Part shown: piece by piece, positions 9,591-17,484 of the stretch
How the letters are laid out: every line of letters starts with the position of its first letter
How positions within the stretch are numbered: position 1 is the stretch's first letter
Source of the DNA: Deltaproteobacteria bacterium
Lineage (GTDB): Bacteria; Myxococcota_A; Polyangia; Polyangiales; Polyangiaceae
Direction of reading: 5' to 3'
Assembly (NCBI GenBank): GCA_003235365.1
Contig: QJWJ01000527.1
Span: 50,746-114,745 of the forward strand
DNA length: 64,000 nt
Notes under the pieces: model-generated
Database searches by the model: none
What the model was told of the DNA's origin: nothing
The model's input: only the letters and a program-made list of their open reading frames with translations
Translations under genes and position numbers: made by a program

Positions 9591-10484
9591 TTACAAGAGG
9601 CTCTTGAGGGTCGCGCCCATTTCAGCGGGTGACGGCGCCACTTTGACACCTGCCGCCTCCAATGCCGCGATCTTGTCGGCGGCGGTGCCCTTGCCGCCGC
9701 TGATGATGGCGCCGGCGTGGCCCATGCGCTTGCCGGGCGGTGCAGTGGTGCCCGCGATGAAGGCAGCCACGGGCTTCTTCATCTCGGCCTTGATGAATTC
9801 TGCGGCCGTTTCTTCGGCGGTGCCGCCAATCTCGCCCATCATCATCACGGCGTCGGTATCCGGATCGTCGTTGAACAGCCGCAGGGCGTCGACGAAGTCG
9901 AGGCCGCCGACCGGATCCCCGCCGATGCCGATGCACGTCGACTGACCGAGGCCCAATGACGTCAGCTGTCCAACGGCCTCGTACGTCAAGGTGCCCGAGC
10001 GAGAGACCACACCGATACGACCGGGCTTGTGGATGTGCCCGGGCATGATGCCGATCTTGCACTCGCCCGGCGTGATGATGCCCGGGCAGTTAGGGCCAAT
10101 CAGCCGAGCGCTGCCACCTTCGAGCTTGCGACGCACGGTGATCATGTCCATCACAGGAATGCCCTCCGTGATGCAGATGACGAGCTTGCAGCCCGCATCC
10201 AGCGCTTCCAGGATCGCGTCCGCCGCTCCGAGCGCCGGCACGAAGATGCACGACGTATCCGCGCCAGTCTTTGCGACCGCTTCGGAGACGGTGTCGAACA
10301 CTGGTACGACGACGTCTTTGTCGGCTGCATCTTTGGCCTCGAACTTCTGTCCGCCGCGTCCGGGAGTACAGCCGGCGACGACTTGCGTGCCATAGGCCAA
10401 GCATTGCGTGGCGTGAAACGAGCCGGCGCCGCCGGTGATGCCCTGAACGACGACCTTGGTGTCCTTGTTGACTAGTACGCTCAT
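9591..10484 (-). CDS. sucD: Succinyl-CoA synthetase alpha subunit
   Basis: 297 residues. It is the CoA-binding and phospho-histidine subunit of succinate-CoA ligase, which makes succinate and NTP in the TCA cycle. The N-terminal Rossmann motif QGITGGAGSFHATQCLAYGT, the P-loop-like PNCPGIITPGECKIGIMPGH and the phosphorylated His256 in GHAGAIISGGKGTA are all present. It starts 12 bases after the sucC stop and precedes ndk by 38 bases, so it is part of one operon. Length and motifs are normal; no anomalies. Confidence 0.97.
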   Translation of the reverse strand: MSVLVNKDTKVVVQGITGGAGSFHATQCLAYGTQVVAGCTPGRGGQKFEAKDAADKDVVVPVFDTVSEAVAKTGADTSCIFVPALGAADAILEALDAGCKLVICITEGIPVMDMITVRRKLEGGSARLIGPNCPGIITPGECKIGIMPGHIHKPGRIGVVSRSGTLTYEAVGQLTSLGLGQSTCIGIGGDPVGGLDFVDALRLFNDDPDTDAVMMMGEIGGTAEETAAEFIKAEMKKPVAAFIAGTTAPPGKRMGHAGAIISGGKGTAADKIAALEAAGVKVAPSPAEMGATLKSLL

Positions 10485-10496
10485 CTTCTCCGTCCT

Positions 10497-11693
10497 TCAG
10501 CCAGCTACCGCTGCCACGATCTTCTGGGCGCCATCTGCCATGCTGTCGGCAGCATCGATGGCGAGACCACTGTCCTTGAGGATCTTCTTGCCCTGGGCCA
10601 CGTTCGTGCCCTCGAGGCGAACGACGAGTGGAACGCTGAGACCCATCTCCTTCGTCGCCGCTACGATGCCTTCGGCGATCAGGTCGCACTTGGCGATGCC
10701 ACCGAAGATGTTCACGAAGATCCCCTTCACTTTGGCGCTGCTGAGGATCATGCTGAACGCTTTCTTGACCTGATCCTTGGTGGCGCTTCCGCCGACGTCC
10801 AAGAAGTTGGCGGGAAACCCTCCATGGTGCTTGATGATGTCCATCGTTGCCATCGCCAAGCCTGCGCCGTTGACGAGACACCCGATGTTGCCGTCCAACG
10901 ACACGTAGCTCAGTCCCGCTTCGTGCGCCTCGAGCTCGACGGGGTCTTCTTCGCTCTTATCGAGCAACTCCGCCCACTCGGGGTGGCGGCCCTGTGCGTT
11001 GTCGTCGAAGTTCAACTTCGCGTCGAGCGCCACGACGTCACCCGACTTGGTGATGACGAGCGGATTGATCTCGCAAAGGCTGCAGTCTTCCTTTTGGAAG
11101 AGATTCGCGAGCTTCATCAGAATGCTCGTGAATTGCTTCATCGTCTTCTTGGCGTCGGGGCTACCGTCGCCAGCGCCGAGGGCGTATGCGATCTTGCGAG
11201 CCTGGAACGCTCCGAGACCCAGCAGTGGATCGACGTGTTCGGTGATGATCTTCTCAGGGGTCTTGGCTGCGACTTCTTCGATCTCCACGCCGCCTTCAGT
11301 GGAAGCCATGACGGCGATGCGTCGCGCGGCACGGTCGACTACGAGGCCGAGGTACAGCTCCCGCGCGATGTCCAGACCCTGTTCGATGTACAGACGACGC
11401 ACTTTCTGACCCTCGGGACCCGTCTGATGGGTGACCAACGTTTTGCCGAAGATCTCGTCAGCCGTCGTTGCCGCAGCGTCCGGACCGTCCTTGACGACCT
11501 TGACGCCGCCTGCCTTGCCCCGTCCACCCGCGTGGATCTGCGCCTTGACCACGACGACGGGGATTCCCGTCTCGGAGATCAGCTTCTGGGCTGCGTCTTT
11601 GGCGTCTTTGGGATCGAAGACGGCAATGCCCTGCGGCACGGCAATGCCGTACTTCTTGAAGATGGCCTTGCCTTGATATTCGTGAATGTTCAT
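10497..11693 (-). CDS. sucC: Succinyl-CoA synthetase beta subunit
   Basis: 398 residues. It is the nucleotide-binding ATP-grasp subunit of succinate-CoA ligase. It begins MNIHEYQGKAIFKKYGIAVP, the family hallmark. The Gly-rich VVKAQIHAGGRGKAGGVKVV follows, then ATP-grasp metal ligands in LCEINPLVI and LDAKLNFDDNA, and the GNIGCLVNGAGLAMATMD and NIFGGIAKCDLIA segments near the C-terminus. The start codon overlaps the mdh stop by one base (TGATG), indicating coupled translation. Whether it prefers ATP or GDP cannot be read from the sequence by eye. Confidence 0.97.
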   Translation of the reverse strand: MNIHEYQGKAIFKKYGIAVPQGIAVFDPKDAKDAAQKLISETGIPVVVVKAQIHAGGRGKAGGVKVVKDGPDAAATTADEIFGKTLVTHQTGPEGQKVRRLYIEQGLDIARELYLGLVVDRAARRIAVMASTEGGVEIEEVAAKTPEKIITEHVDPLLGLGAFQARKIAYALGAGDGSPDAKKTMKQFTSILMKLANLFQKEDCSLCEINPLVITKSGDVVALDAKLNFDDNAQGRHPEWAELLDKSEEDPVELEAHEAGLSYVSLDGNIGCLVNGAGLAMATMDIIKHHGGFPANFLDVGGSATKDQVKKAFSMILSSAKVKGIFVNIFGGIAKCDLIAEGIVAATKEMGLSVPLVVRLEGTNVAQGKKILKDSGLAIDAADSMADGAQKIVAAVAG

Positions 11694-12634
11694 CAGCCCT
11701 CCGTCTTCTTGACGACGTCTACGATGGTCTGAACGCTGCCTGCGCTCTTGGCCAACATGGCCTTCTCTTCGGCGTCGAGTTCGAGCTCGATGACCTTCTC
11801 GATTCCGCCTGCACCGATCACCACCGGCACGCCCATGTACAGGTCGTTGTAGCCGTACTCACCTTCGAGGTAGGCGGCACAAGCCAAGAGGCGCTTCTGG
11901 TTCAGCAAGAACGACTCGGCCATTGCGATTGCTCCGGCAGCGGGAGCGAAGTACGCACTGGTTCCCATCAGACCGACGATTTCGCCGCCGCCCTTGCGCG
12001 TGCGCGCGACCAGCTCGTCGAGCTTGGCCTTGGCGATGAGCTGTCCGACGGGCATGCCGTTGATCGTCGTGTAGCGCAGCAGAGGAACCATGTCGTCGCC
12101 GTGCCCGCCGAGCACGGGTGCGCGCACGTCCTTGACGCTCACGCCGGCTTCACGCGCCAGGAATAGCTGGAAACGGGCGCTGTCGAGGGCGCCAGCCATG
12201 CCGACGACCTTGGACTTGTCCCAGCCGGTGCGTCGCTTGAACTCGTAGACCATCGCGTCGAGTGGGTTGCTGATCACGATGACGAAGGCGTCGGGGCAGT
12301 ACTTTTTTGCGTTGTCCGCAACGTTGCGGATGATCGGCAGATTGGTTGCCACCAAGTCGTCGCGCGATTGGCCGGGCTTGCGCGGAATACCTGCAGTGAT
12401 GATGAGCACGCTCGCTCCTGCACAGTCTTCCCAATTGGAGCTTCCGATGACCTTTGCGTCACTGCCGCTCAGTGCAGAAGCTTGCTCCAGGTCGAGGGCC
12501 TTGCCTTTCGCAAAACTCTCCTTCGGGGGAATGTCGAACAGCACGACGTCGCCGAGCTGCTTTGCGACGCACAAGTTTGCGAGTTCACCACCGATGTTTC
12601 CCGCACCAATCAACGCGATCTTGTTTCTAGACAT
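11693..12634 (-). CDS. mdh: Malate dehydrogenase (LDH-like type)
   Basis: 313 residues from an ATG at 12634 with GGAG about 8 bases upstream. A longer in-frame reading to 12736 adds 34 residues not seen in the family. It oxidises malate to oxaloacetate with NAD. The N-terminal NAD-binding motif is IALIGAGNIGGELANL, with an acidic residue after strand 2 (VVLFDI) giving NAD preference. Substrate arginines lie in GIPRKPGQSRDDL, and the catalytic His in VLGGHGDDMVPL with its Asp partner region in GALDSARFQ. It is the promoter-proximal gene of mdh-sucC-sucD-ndk. Confidence 0.95.
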   Translation of the reverse strand: MSRNKIALIGAGNIGGELANLCVAKQLGDVVLFDIPPKESFAKGKALDLEQASALSGSDAKVIGSSNWEDCAGASVLIITAGIPRKPGQSRDDLVATNLPIIRNVADNAKKYCPDAFVIVISNPLDAMVYEFKRRTGWDKSKVVGMAGALDSARFQLFLAREAGVSVKDVRAPVLGGHGDDMVPLLRYTTINGMPVGQLIAKAKLDELVARTRKGGGEIVGLMGTSAYFAPAAGAIAMAESFLLNQKRLLACAAYLEGEYGYNDLYMGVPVVIGAGGIEKVIELELDAEEKAMLAKSAGSVQTIVDVVKKTEG

Positions 12635-13204
12635 AATTGTTAACTCCAGACCTCTGCAACGCTCCGGTTGGCGTTGGGACCAAGTCGAAAAAGGGGCGCC
12701 GACCCCGTGTCGCCGAAATCGGCCCCGCGCGCCCATGTCGGTTTCGCCAAGCCGCCGTGAGCACGACCAGCTCGCGTCCTCGTTGCGAGGTCGCTGTACG
12801 ATCCGGAAGCGCCCGGTGCACTTGCTGATTCGGGGGTCATCACGCGGCTACCCTCGAAGGCTGGTTCGAGGGCGAACGCGAAGTAACCCAGTGGAGCTTC
12901 GAGGGCAACTAGACAAGTGCGAAGTTTCCCGAGGGTTTCTGTGTTTGCGGAGTGTTGCTCGAACGCGTTTTGGGCGTGCGCGATGCGCGTCCTCCGCAGC
13001 GCTGATACCGCCGCCGCGTCACTAGGTTCCGGCGGCCACTATTTCGGGGCGGCTCGTGCGCCGGGACAAAAAGACCTGAACGAGTGAGCGGCTTCCGGCT
13101 TTGTGACCCGCCGTGCTTGACTTGCGTCGAACCATCCGCCATAAGCCACGCCCCCTGGGCGGTTTGCGGACACGCGGCCGAGTGCCCGGCAGGAGTTGAG
13201 TACC
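12635..13204. other. Divergent intergenic region between mdh and rpmI
   Basis: 570 bases separating the TCA operon (minus) from the ribosomal operon (plus). It contains a sigma-70-like promoter candidate for rpmI (13117-13145, listed separately), AGGAG ribosome-binding sequence at 13191-13195 for rpmI, and GGAG for mdh near 12645. On the minus strand a short GGGG-6-CCCC hairpin followed by TTTTT (12688-12706) lies about 55 bases before mdh. It could be a weak attenuator, but a 4-bp stem is marginal. No infC is present. Confidence 0.45.
13117..13145 (+). promoter_or_regulatory. Candidate sigma-70 promoter of rpmI-rplT-pheS
   Basis: TTGACT (13117-13122), 17-base spacer, CATAAG (13140-13145). 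Five of six -35 positions and four of six -10 positions agree with the housekeeping consensus. The predicted leader to the rpmI ATG is about 50 bases. Transcription-start mapping would be needed to confirm it. Confidence 0.5.
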
Positions 13205-13402
13205 ATGCCGAAGATGAAGACCAATCGCGCCGCAGCTAAGCGGTTCAAGAAGACCGGCAGCGGCAAGATTCGTCGCCCGAAGGAAGGTGGCCAACACCTC
13301 CTCATGGGCAAGTCGCGCAAGCGCCGTCGCCGATCACGCGACAACGACATCGTGCATCCCGCGATGGAGAATCGCGTGAAGCTGATGCTGCCGTACCTAT
13401 GA
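13205..13402 (+). CDS. rpmI: Ribosomal protein L35
   Basis: 65 residues beginning MPKMKTNRAAAKRFKKTGSG, the L35 signature, followed by the basic KRRRRSRDNDIVHP segment and ending KLMLPYL. The ATG at 13205 is preceded by AGGAG at 13191-13195; a TTG three codons earlier is in frame but would place the ribosome-binding site at zero spacing. It is a small basic component of the large ribosomal subunit. It heads rpmI-rplT-pheS. In most bacteria infC (initiation factor 3) sits immediately upstream; here it is absent. Confidence 0.97.
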   Translation: MPKMKTNRAAAKRFKKTGSGKIRRPKEGGQHLLMGKSRKRRRRSRDNDIVHPAMENRVKLMLPYL

Positions 13403-13492
13403 GGCGTTAGTTCGCTTCGACGGAATCTCCCGGCGGCCGCCGAGGCCATCAGCCCCGCGCCGCTCTTCGTGGTTTTGCTTTTCAGGTCAGAT

Positions 13493-13507
13493 GGGACGCG
13501 ACGTCCC
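13493..13507 (+). promoter_or_regulatory. Leader hairpin upstream of rplT
   Basis: Perfect GGGACG-CGA-CGTCCC hairpin ending 21 bases before the rplT ATG and about 9 bases before its AGGAG ribosome-binding site. Genes for L20/L35 are autoregulated by L20 binding leader RNA in several bacteria. This hairpin is a possible part of such a site, but the match to known L20 leaders was not established. Confidence 0.3.
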
Positions 13508-13528
13508 TAGTACATTCAGGAGTTCAGC

Positions 13529-13876
13529 ATGTCTCGCGTCAAACGCGGCCCCATCCCCCGCCGCCGACACAAGCGGGTTTTCAAGCAGACCGAGGGTTTC
13601 TCGGGCGGACGCAAGAATCGTTTTCGCGAAGCGGTCAAGGTTCTGCGCAAGGCGTGGCAGTATGCGTACGTCGGTCGCAAGCTTCGCAAGCGCGACTTCC
13701 GCCGCCTGTGGGTCCAGCGCATCAACGCTGCGTGCCGTGTCAACGGCACGAGCTACTCCCGATTCATGCACGCGCTGAAGGTCAACTCGGTCGAGCTCGA
13801 TCGCAAGGTGTTGGCGGACATGGCCGTCAACGATCCCGGTGCGTTCAAGAAGCTGACCGAGCTGGTCGCGAACTGA
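13529..13876 (+). CDS. rplT: Ribosomal protein L20
   Basis: 115 residues. MSRVKRGPIPRRRHKRVFKQ and the basic helical HRNR-type region (GGRKNRFREAVKVLRKAWQY) followed by RRLWVQRINAAC and GTSYSRFMHALK are diagnostic of L20, needed for early 50S assembly and for leader-RNA autoregulation in some species. AGGAG precedes the ATG. It is 126 bases after rpmI and 11 bases before the pheS start. Confidence 0.98.
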   Translation: MSRVKRGPIPRRRHKRVFKQTEGFSGGRKNRFREAVKVLRKAWQYAYVGRKLRKRDFRRLWVQRINAACRVNGTSYSRFMHALKVNSVELDRKVLADMAVNDPGAFKKLTELVAN

Positions 13877-13887
13877 GGATTGGAGCA

Positions 13888-14964
13888 GTGTCGGACCCCG
13901 GCGCTCAAATCGTCGCCGGTCTGGCCTCCCTCGGGCAGCGGCACCGTGAGGAGTTCAAGCAGGCCAGTACCGAGCAGGAGTTGCGGGCTGCAAAGGCCCG
14001 CCTGCTCGGCAAGAAGGGTGAGCTAACGGGGATGCTCAAGCAGATGGGTGCCCTACCACCCGATCTGCGTCGCGAACTCGGCGAGCGTGCCAATGGGCTC
14101 AAGCGGGAAGTCGAAGCCCACTTCGAAGCCCGCCTCGCCGAGCTGGCCTTGGCATTGCGGCAAGCCGATCTCGTCGCCCCGCCGGTGGATCTCACCCTGC
14201 CGGGTCGGTTACCGGTCGCGCGTGGACATCGGCACCCGCTCAGTCAAGTCTGCGACGAGATCCTCGAAATTTTCGGGGAGCTGGGTTTCCAGACTGCGTG
14301 GGGGCCCGAGGTGGAGTTCGAGTCGAACAACTTCACCAAACTCGCGTTTCCTCCGGATCACCCGGCCACGGACATGCAGGACAGCTTCTGGGTCGACGTC
14401 CGCGGTGCGGGTCCGGACCTGCGTGCGCTGCTCAGAACGCACACGAGCAACGTTCAGGCCCGAGAAATGAGTCATCGCCAGCCGCCCATGGCCATCGTCA
14501 GTGGCGGGCGCGTGTACCGTCGCGACGACGATGTCACTCACTCGCCGATGTTCCACCAGGTGGAAGGGTTTCTGGTGGACGAGCGGGTCAGCTTCGCCCA
14601 GCTGAAGGGCGTCCTGACTGAGTTCGCGCGCCGATTGTACGGGACGGAAACTCCAGTCCGCTTCCGCCCCAGCTACTTCCCCTTCGTCGAACCCGGCGCC
14701 GAGCTCGACGTGGGCTGCGTCTTTTGCCGTCTCGATGACGGTTCACGCGAGAGTTGCCGAGTGTGCAAGGGCACTGGATGGCTGGAAATCCTCGGTTGCG
14801 GGATGATCCACCCACGCGTGTTCGATGCCTGCGGAATCGACTCGGAAGCGTTCACCGGGTTTGCCTTCGGGCTCGGTGTCGAGCGAGTCGCCATGCTGCG
14901 CTACGGCATCCCCGACATTCGATTGCTGTTCGAGAACGACCCTCGGTTCCTCGGCCAGTTCTAG
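13888..14964 (+). CDS. pheS: Phenylalanyl-tRNA synthetase alpha subunit
   Basis: 358 residues from a GTG at 13888 with GAGG 9 bases upstream; the frame continues further 5' but that part lies inside rplT. It is the class II catalytic subunit that activates phenylalanine. An N-terminal coiled coil (residues 1-85) is followed by the catalytic domain. Visible elements are motif 2 RVYRRDDDVTHSPMFHQVEG, a Cys-rich CRVCKGTGWLEILGCGM insertion typical of bacterial PheS, and motif 3 GFAFGLGVERVAMLRYGI with the C-terminal IRLLFENDPRF. The beta subunit gene pheT, normally next, is not within the following 1 kb or anywhere in the window. Confidence 0.96.
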   Translation: MSDPGAQIVAGLASLGQRHREEFKQASTEQELRAAKARLLGKKGELTGMLKQMGALPPDLRRELGERANGLKREVEAHFEARLAELALALRQADLVAPPVDLTLPGRLPVARGHRHPLSQVCDEILEIFGELGFQTAWGPEVEFESNNFTKLAFPPDHPATDMQDSFWVDVRGAGPDLRALLRTHTSNVQAREMSHRQPPMAIVSGGRVYRRDDDVTHSPMFHQVEGFLVDERVSFAQLKGVLTEFARRLYGTETPVRFRPSYFPFVEPGAELDVGCVFCRLDDGSRESCRVCKGTGWLEILGCGMIHPRVFDACGIDSEAFTGFAFGLGVERVAMLRYGIPDIRLLFENDPRFLGQF

Positions 14965-16007
14965 TTGGCCCGCTGTGCCAAGCGGTGCCTGTCGGACAAA
15001 TCGATCATACCGTGGCTACCTGGTTGCAAGGCCGGGTGGTGTGCCATCTCGCTTGACGATGGGGAACTTCTCTGACCCGGCTGGGCGGGAGGTTGCGGTT
15101 CGAGCACGCGCGCAGCTACTAACACCGACGGCGTGGGGTGCGTTCCGCTGGCTGAGCCCACCCGGGCTGGCTCGTTTTGCGGGCGCCGGGAGTAGGCGTT
15201 CGGAGTTCACCCCTTGACGTGGAGTGATGCGCTACCCATAGCTTAATGACGTCTTCGAGCCTACTCCGTCACCGCGGGTGGGAGATGCTCGTATGGAATT
15301 GCGGTGTCGGTTTGTGCCTTCGCCGCACTGTTTCAGAACGATCCTCGTTAACTGCCCGACCACGAGGGAAAATCGGGCGAGTTTGTGATCGGTAACCCCC
15401 CTGCCGGGTACTTATCTCTCAGAGGTCACCGTGCTCTGTGAGGCGCCGCGTGACCTCGTGTGCGGTGCGATTGATGGAACGACGGCGGTTGGCCGCGACG
15501 AGCGATCGCGGTTGTTTCCCCGCTTTGGTTGCCCACCCCTGGTTACCCACACCAGCAACGAGTGTCCAAGTATGCGCAATACCTACCGAACACTGACGCA
15601 ATTGGGCGCGCCGATGAAAACTTTTCTATGTGGGGAGACGTCGAGGTCTTTCGTCACCTGTGAGGAAGCATCGCCCCGAATGTTTGTTGACCACCGCGAA
15701 AGATCCCCACTTGGGGGGCAACCTTCAGCGGTTTGCGCCGTACAGAAACCATGTGCCCACGAAATCGCTGGCGACGATGAGAGAACGCCGCGAGACGCTT
15801 CAGAAATTGGGCACGAATATTGCTTCAGTCTAGCCTTCGAGTGAAACGCCTGATGAGTTCAATGCCAGCTGGTCGAACCCCCAAAGCATAGCGCGATTCC
15901 ACAGCCGCGCACGCCACCCACAGCGATCGCCCCCACGGCAACCCACACAGACGTTCCTCCGCCCCGATCGAGTCCCCCCGTATCCCCCTTACGAATCGAG
16001 TCCTGTC
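14965..16007. other. 1-kb gap between pheS and the sigma factor
   Basis: No convincing gene. Observations: a weak TTGGC-7-GCCAA hairpin directly after the pheS stop; a TTGACG (15214-15219) with CATAGC 17 bases on (15237-15242) as a poor promoter candidate; a perfect 8-bp inverted repeat at 15422-15457 (listed separately); and locally lower GC around 15600-15640. Short open frames at 15431-15844 and 15630-15833 lack ribosome-binding sites and recognisable similarity. The 3' part presumably holds the promoter of the sigma factor gene. It could also contain a small RNA. Confidence 0.4.
15422..15457. repeat. Perfect 8-bp inverted repeat
   Basis: GAGGTCAC (15422-15429) and GTGACCTC (15450-15457) are perfectly inverted, with centres 28 bases apart (nearly three helical turns of separation). 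That geometry fits either an operator bound by a dimeric regulator or an RNA stem with a 20-base loop. It lies about 550 bases upstream of the sigma factor start. Confidence 0.4.
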
Positions 16008-17423
16008 ATGAGCGAGATGCAAAACACTGCCAACGATTACATGTTCGGATCCGACGACCACACGGACGACACCGCCGTGCGCTACTCTCCGGCGTTTGCA
16101 CGCCCGTCCGCGCCGCCGCCATCGTTCGTCAACGGTCGCCGATTCGACAGTCTTCCTCCTAACTCCGCGCGTGGGGGTAACCGCGAGAGTGAAGTGGAAT
16201 CGACCAAGAGCCGCGACGATTCTGTCGGTGACTCGATGCTTTCGCGCTACTTCCGCGACATGGCGACGCACCAGGTGATGGGGCCCGATGAGGAGCTGGC
16301 TGCGGCACGTGAAGTGGAACTTGCCGAGGTCGAGTTGTGGGTGTCGATGCTGGCGTTCATTCCGGTGGCGGAGCACGTGCTGGCGTCGCTCAAGAAGAAC
16401 CTGGCAACCCTTCAGACCGAAGAAGAGCGTCCGGACGTGGCGGTGGTCGATGAACTCGAGGCGCTGATGGGGACGTATCGGCAGCAGCGCTCCAAGCTGC
16501 ACGCCAATCAAACACGGCGTTATCGTGAACTCTGCGAGGGGTTGGGGCGGCAGGTGCGCCTCGCAGATTCCGATCGTCTGTGGATGTCGGAGGCGTTCGA
16601 GATCGCGCGAACCATTACGGGTGAAGCGGAAGACGGTGAGGAGTCGGGGCCCACGGTTGCGGCGACGCAGTCGTACCGCCGCTACCTCAGTCGGGTGAAG
16701 CTTGCCGACTCGCGGCAGCGGGCCACCAAGAACCGATTCGTCAAGGCGAACCTCCGCCTAGTGGTCAGCATCGCGCGCCGCTACAACCGCGGTCGGTTGC
16801 CACTCATTGACTTGATCCAAGAAGGTAACATCGGGTTGATGAAGGCAGTCGAGCGTTTCGATCACAGCCGTGGCTACCGCTTCTCGACCTACGCTTCGTG
16901 GTGGATCCGGCATGCGATCAGTCGTGCGCTTGCTGACAAGGGGCGCGCGGTTCGCATTCCCGTTCACATGTTGGACACCTACAATCGTGTCGCTCGGGCG
17001 ACCCAGGCGCTCATCGCGCGTCTCGGGCGTGAACCGACGCCTGCCGAACTCGAGAAGGAGACCGGCGTGCCGAAGGACAAGCTCGACAAGGTGCGAGAGC
17101 TTTACGCCGAAACCCCGTTTTCGTTGGACCGCCCCGTCGGTGACGAAGATGGTCGCAAGTTCATCGACTTCCTGGTCGAGGAGAACGCACTGTCCCCCTA
17201 CGAGGACCTCGCTGCGTCGCGTTGGACGGACGAAGTACGTCGCCTGCTCAGTACGTTGACCCCCATCGAGTCGCGGATCATCCGCTGGCGCTTCGGTCTG
17301 GACAACGAGGATGAGCTGACGCTCAAGGAGATTGGCGACAAGTACAACCTGTCGCGTGAGCGTATCCGTCAGCTTCAAGAGCAGGCGATCGGCAAGATCC
17401 GCAAACAGATGCGCGAGTTCTGA
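16008..17423 (+). CDS. Sigma-70 family RNA polymerase sigma factor
   Basis: 471 residues. A Ser/Pro-rich, disordered-looking N-terminus (1-75) precedes region 1.2 (DSMLSRYFRDMATHQVMGPDEE). An acidic non-conserved region (about 105-225) follows, then region 2 (NLRLVVSIARRYNRGRLPLIDLIQEGN, core binding; FSTYASWWIRHAISRAL, -10 recognition). Region 3 (IPVHMLDTYNRVARA) and region 4 with its helix-turn-helix (LTLKEIGDKYNLSRERIRQL) complete it. It resembles primary/group 2 factors, not ECF, but is shorter than myxobacterial SigA. His302 replaces the Gln that contacts the first -10 base in RpoD (WWIRQAIT). It is therefore probably an alternative factor. An intrinsic terminator follows. Confidence 0.9.
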   Translation: MSEMQNTANDYMFGSDDHTDDTAVRYSPAFARPSAPPPSFVNGRRFDSLPPNSARGGNRESEVESTKSRDDSVGDSMLSRYFRDMATHQVMGPDEELAAAREVELAEVELWVSMLAFIPVAEHVLASLKKNLATLQTEEERPDVAVVDELEALMGTYRQQRSKLHANQTRRYRELCEGLGRQVRLADSDRLWMSEAFEIARTITGEAEDGEESGPTVAATQSYRRYLSRVKLADSRQRATKNRFVKANLRLVVSIARRYNRGRLPLIDLIQEGNIGLMKAVERFDHSRGYRFSTYASWWIRHAISRALADKGRAVRIPVHMLDTYNRVARATQALIARLGREPTPAELEKETGVPKDKLDKVRELYAETPFSLDRPVGDEDGRKFIDFLVEENALSPYEDLAASRWTDEVRRLLSTLTPIESRIIRWRFGLDNEDELTLKEIGDKYNLSRERIRQLQEQAIGKIRKQMREF

Positions 17424-17449
17424 TTCGGCTGCCCGCCGAAGGAGAAGCG

Positions 17450-17484
17450 GACCGGGTTGGCAAACGCCAGCCCGGTCTCGTTTT
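17450..17484 (+). terminator. Intrinsic terminator of the sigma factor gene
   Basis: A 12-bp stem (17450-17461 with 17466-17477, one G-T wobble) closed by an AAAC loop, followed by TCGTTTT. It sits 27 bases after the stop codon. This is the best canonical rho-independent terminator in the window. Confidence 0.8.

Noticed and set aside
12688..12706. GGGG-6-CCCC hairpin plus T-run before mdh as an attenuator
   Set aside because: Only four base pairs in the stem; too weak to list as a terminator.
15431..15844. Open frame of 137 codons in the pheS-sigma gap
   Set aside because: GTG start without ribosome-binding site, composition not protein-like, no recognisable segment.
15850..15877. CTGATGAG followed by CGAA, reminiscent of a hammerhead ribozyme core
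   Set aside because: The required CGAAAC is CGAACC, and no flanking stem I and III pairing is apparent.
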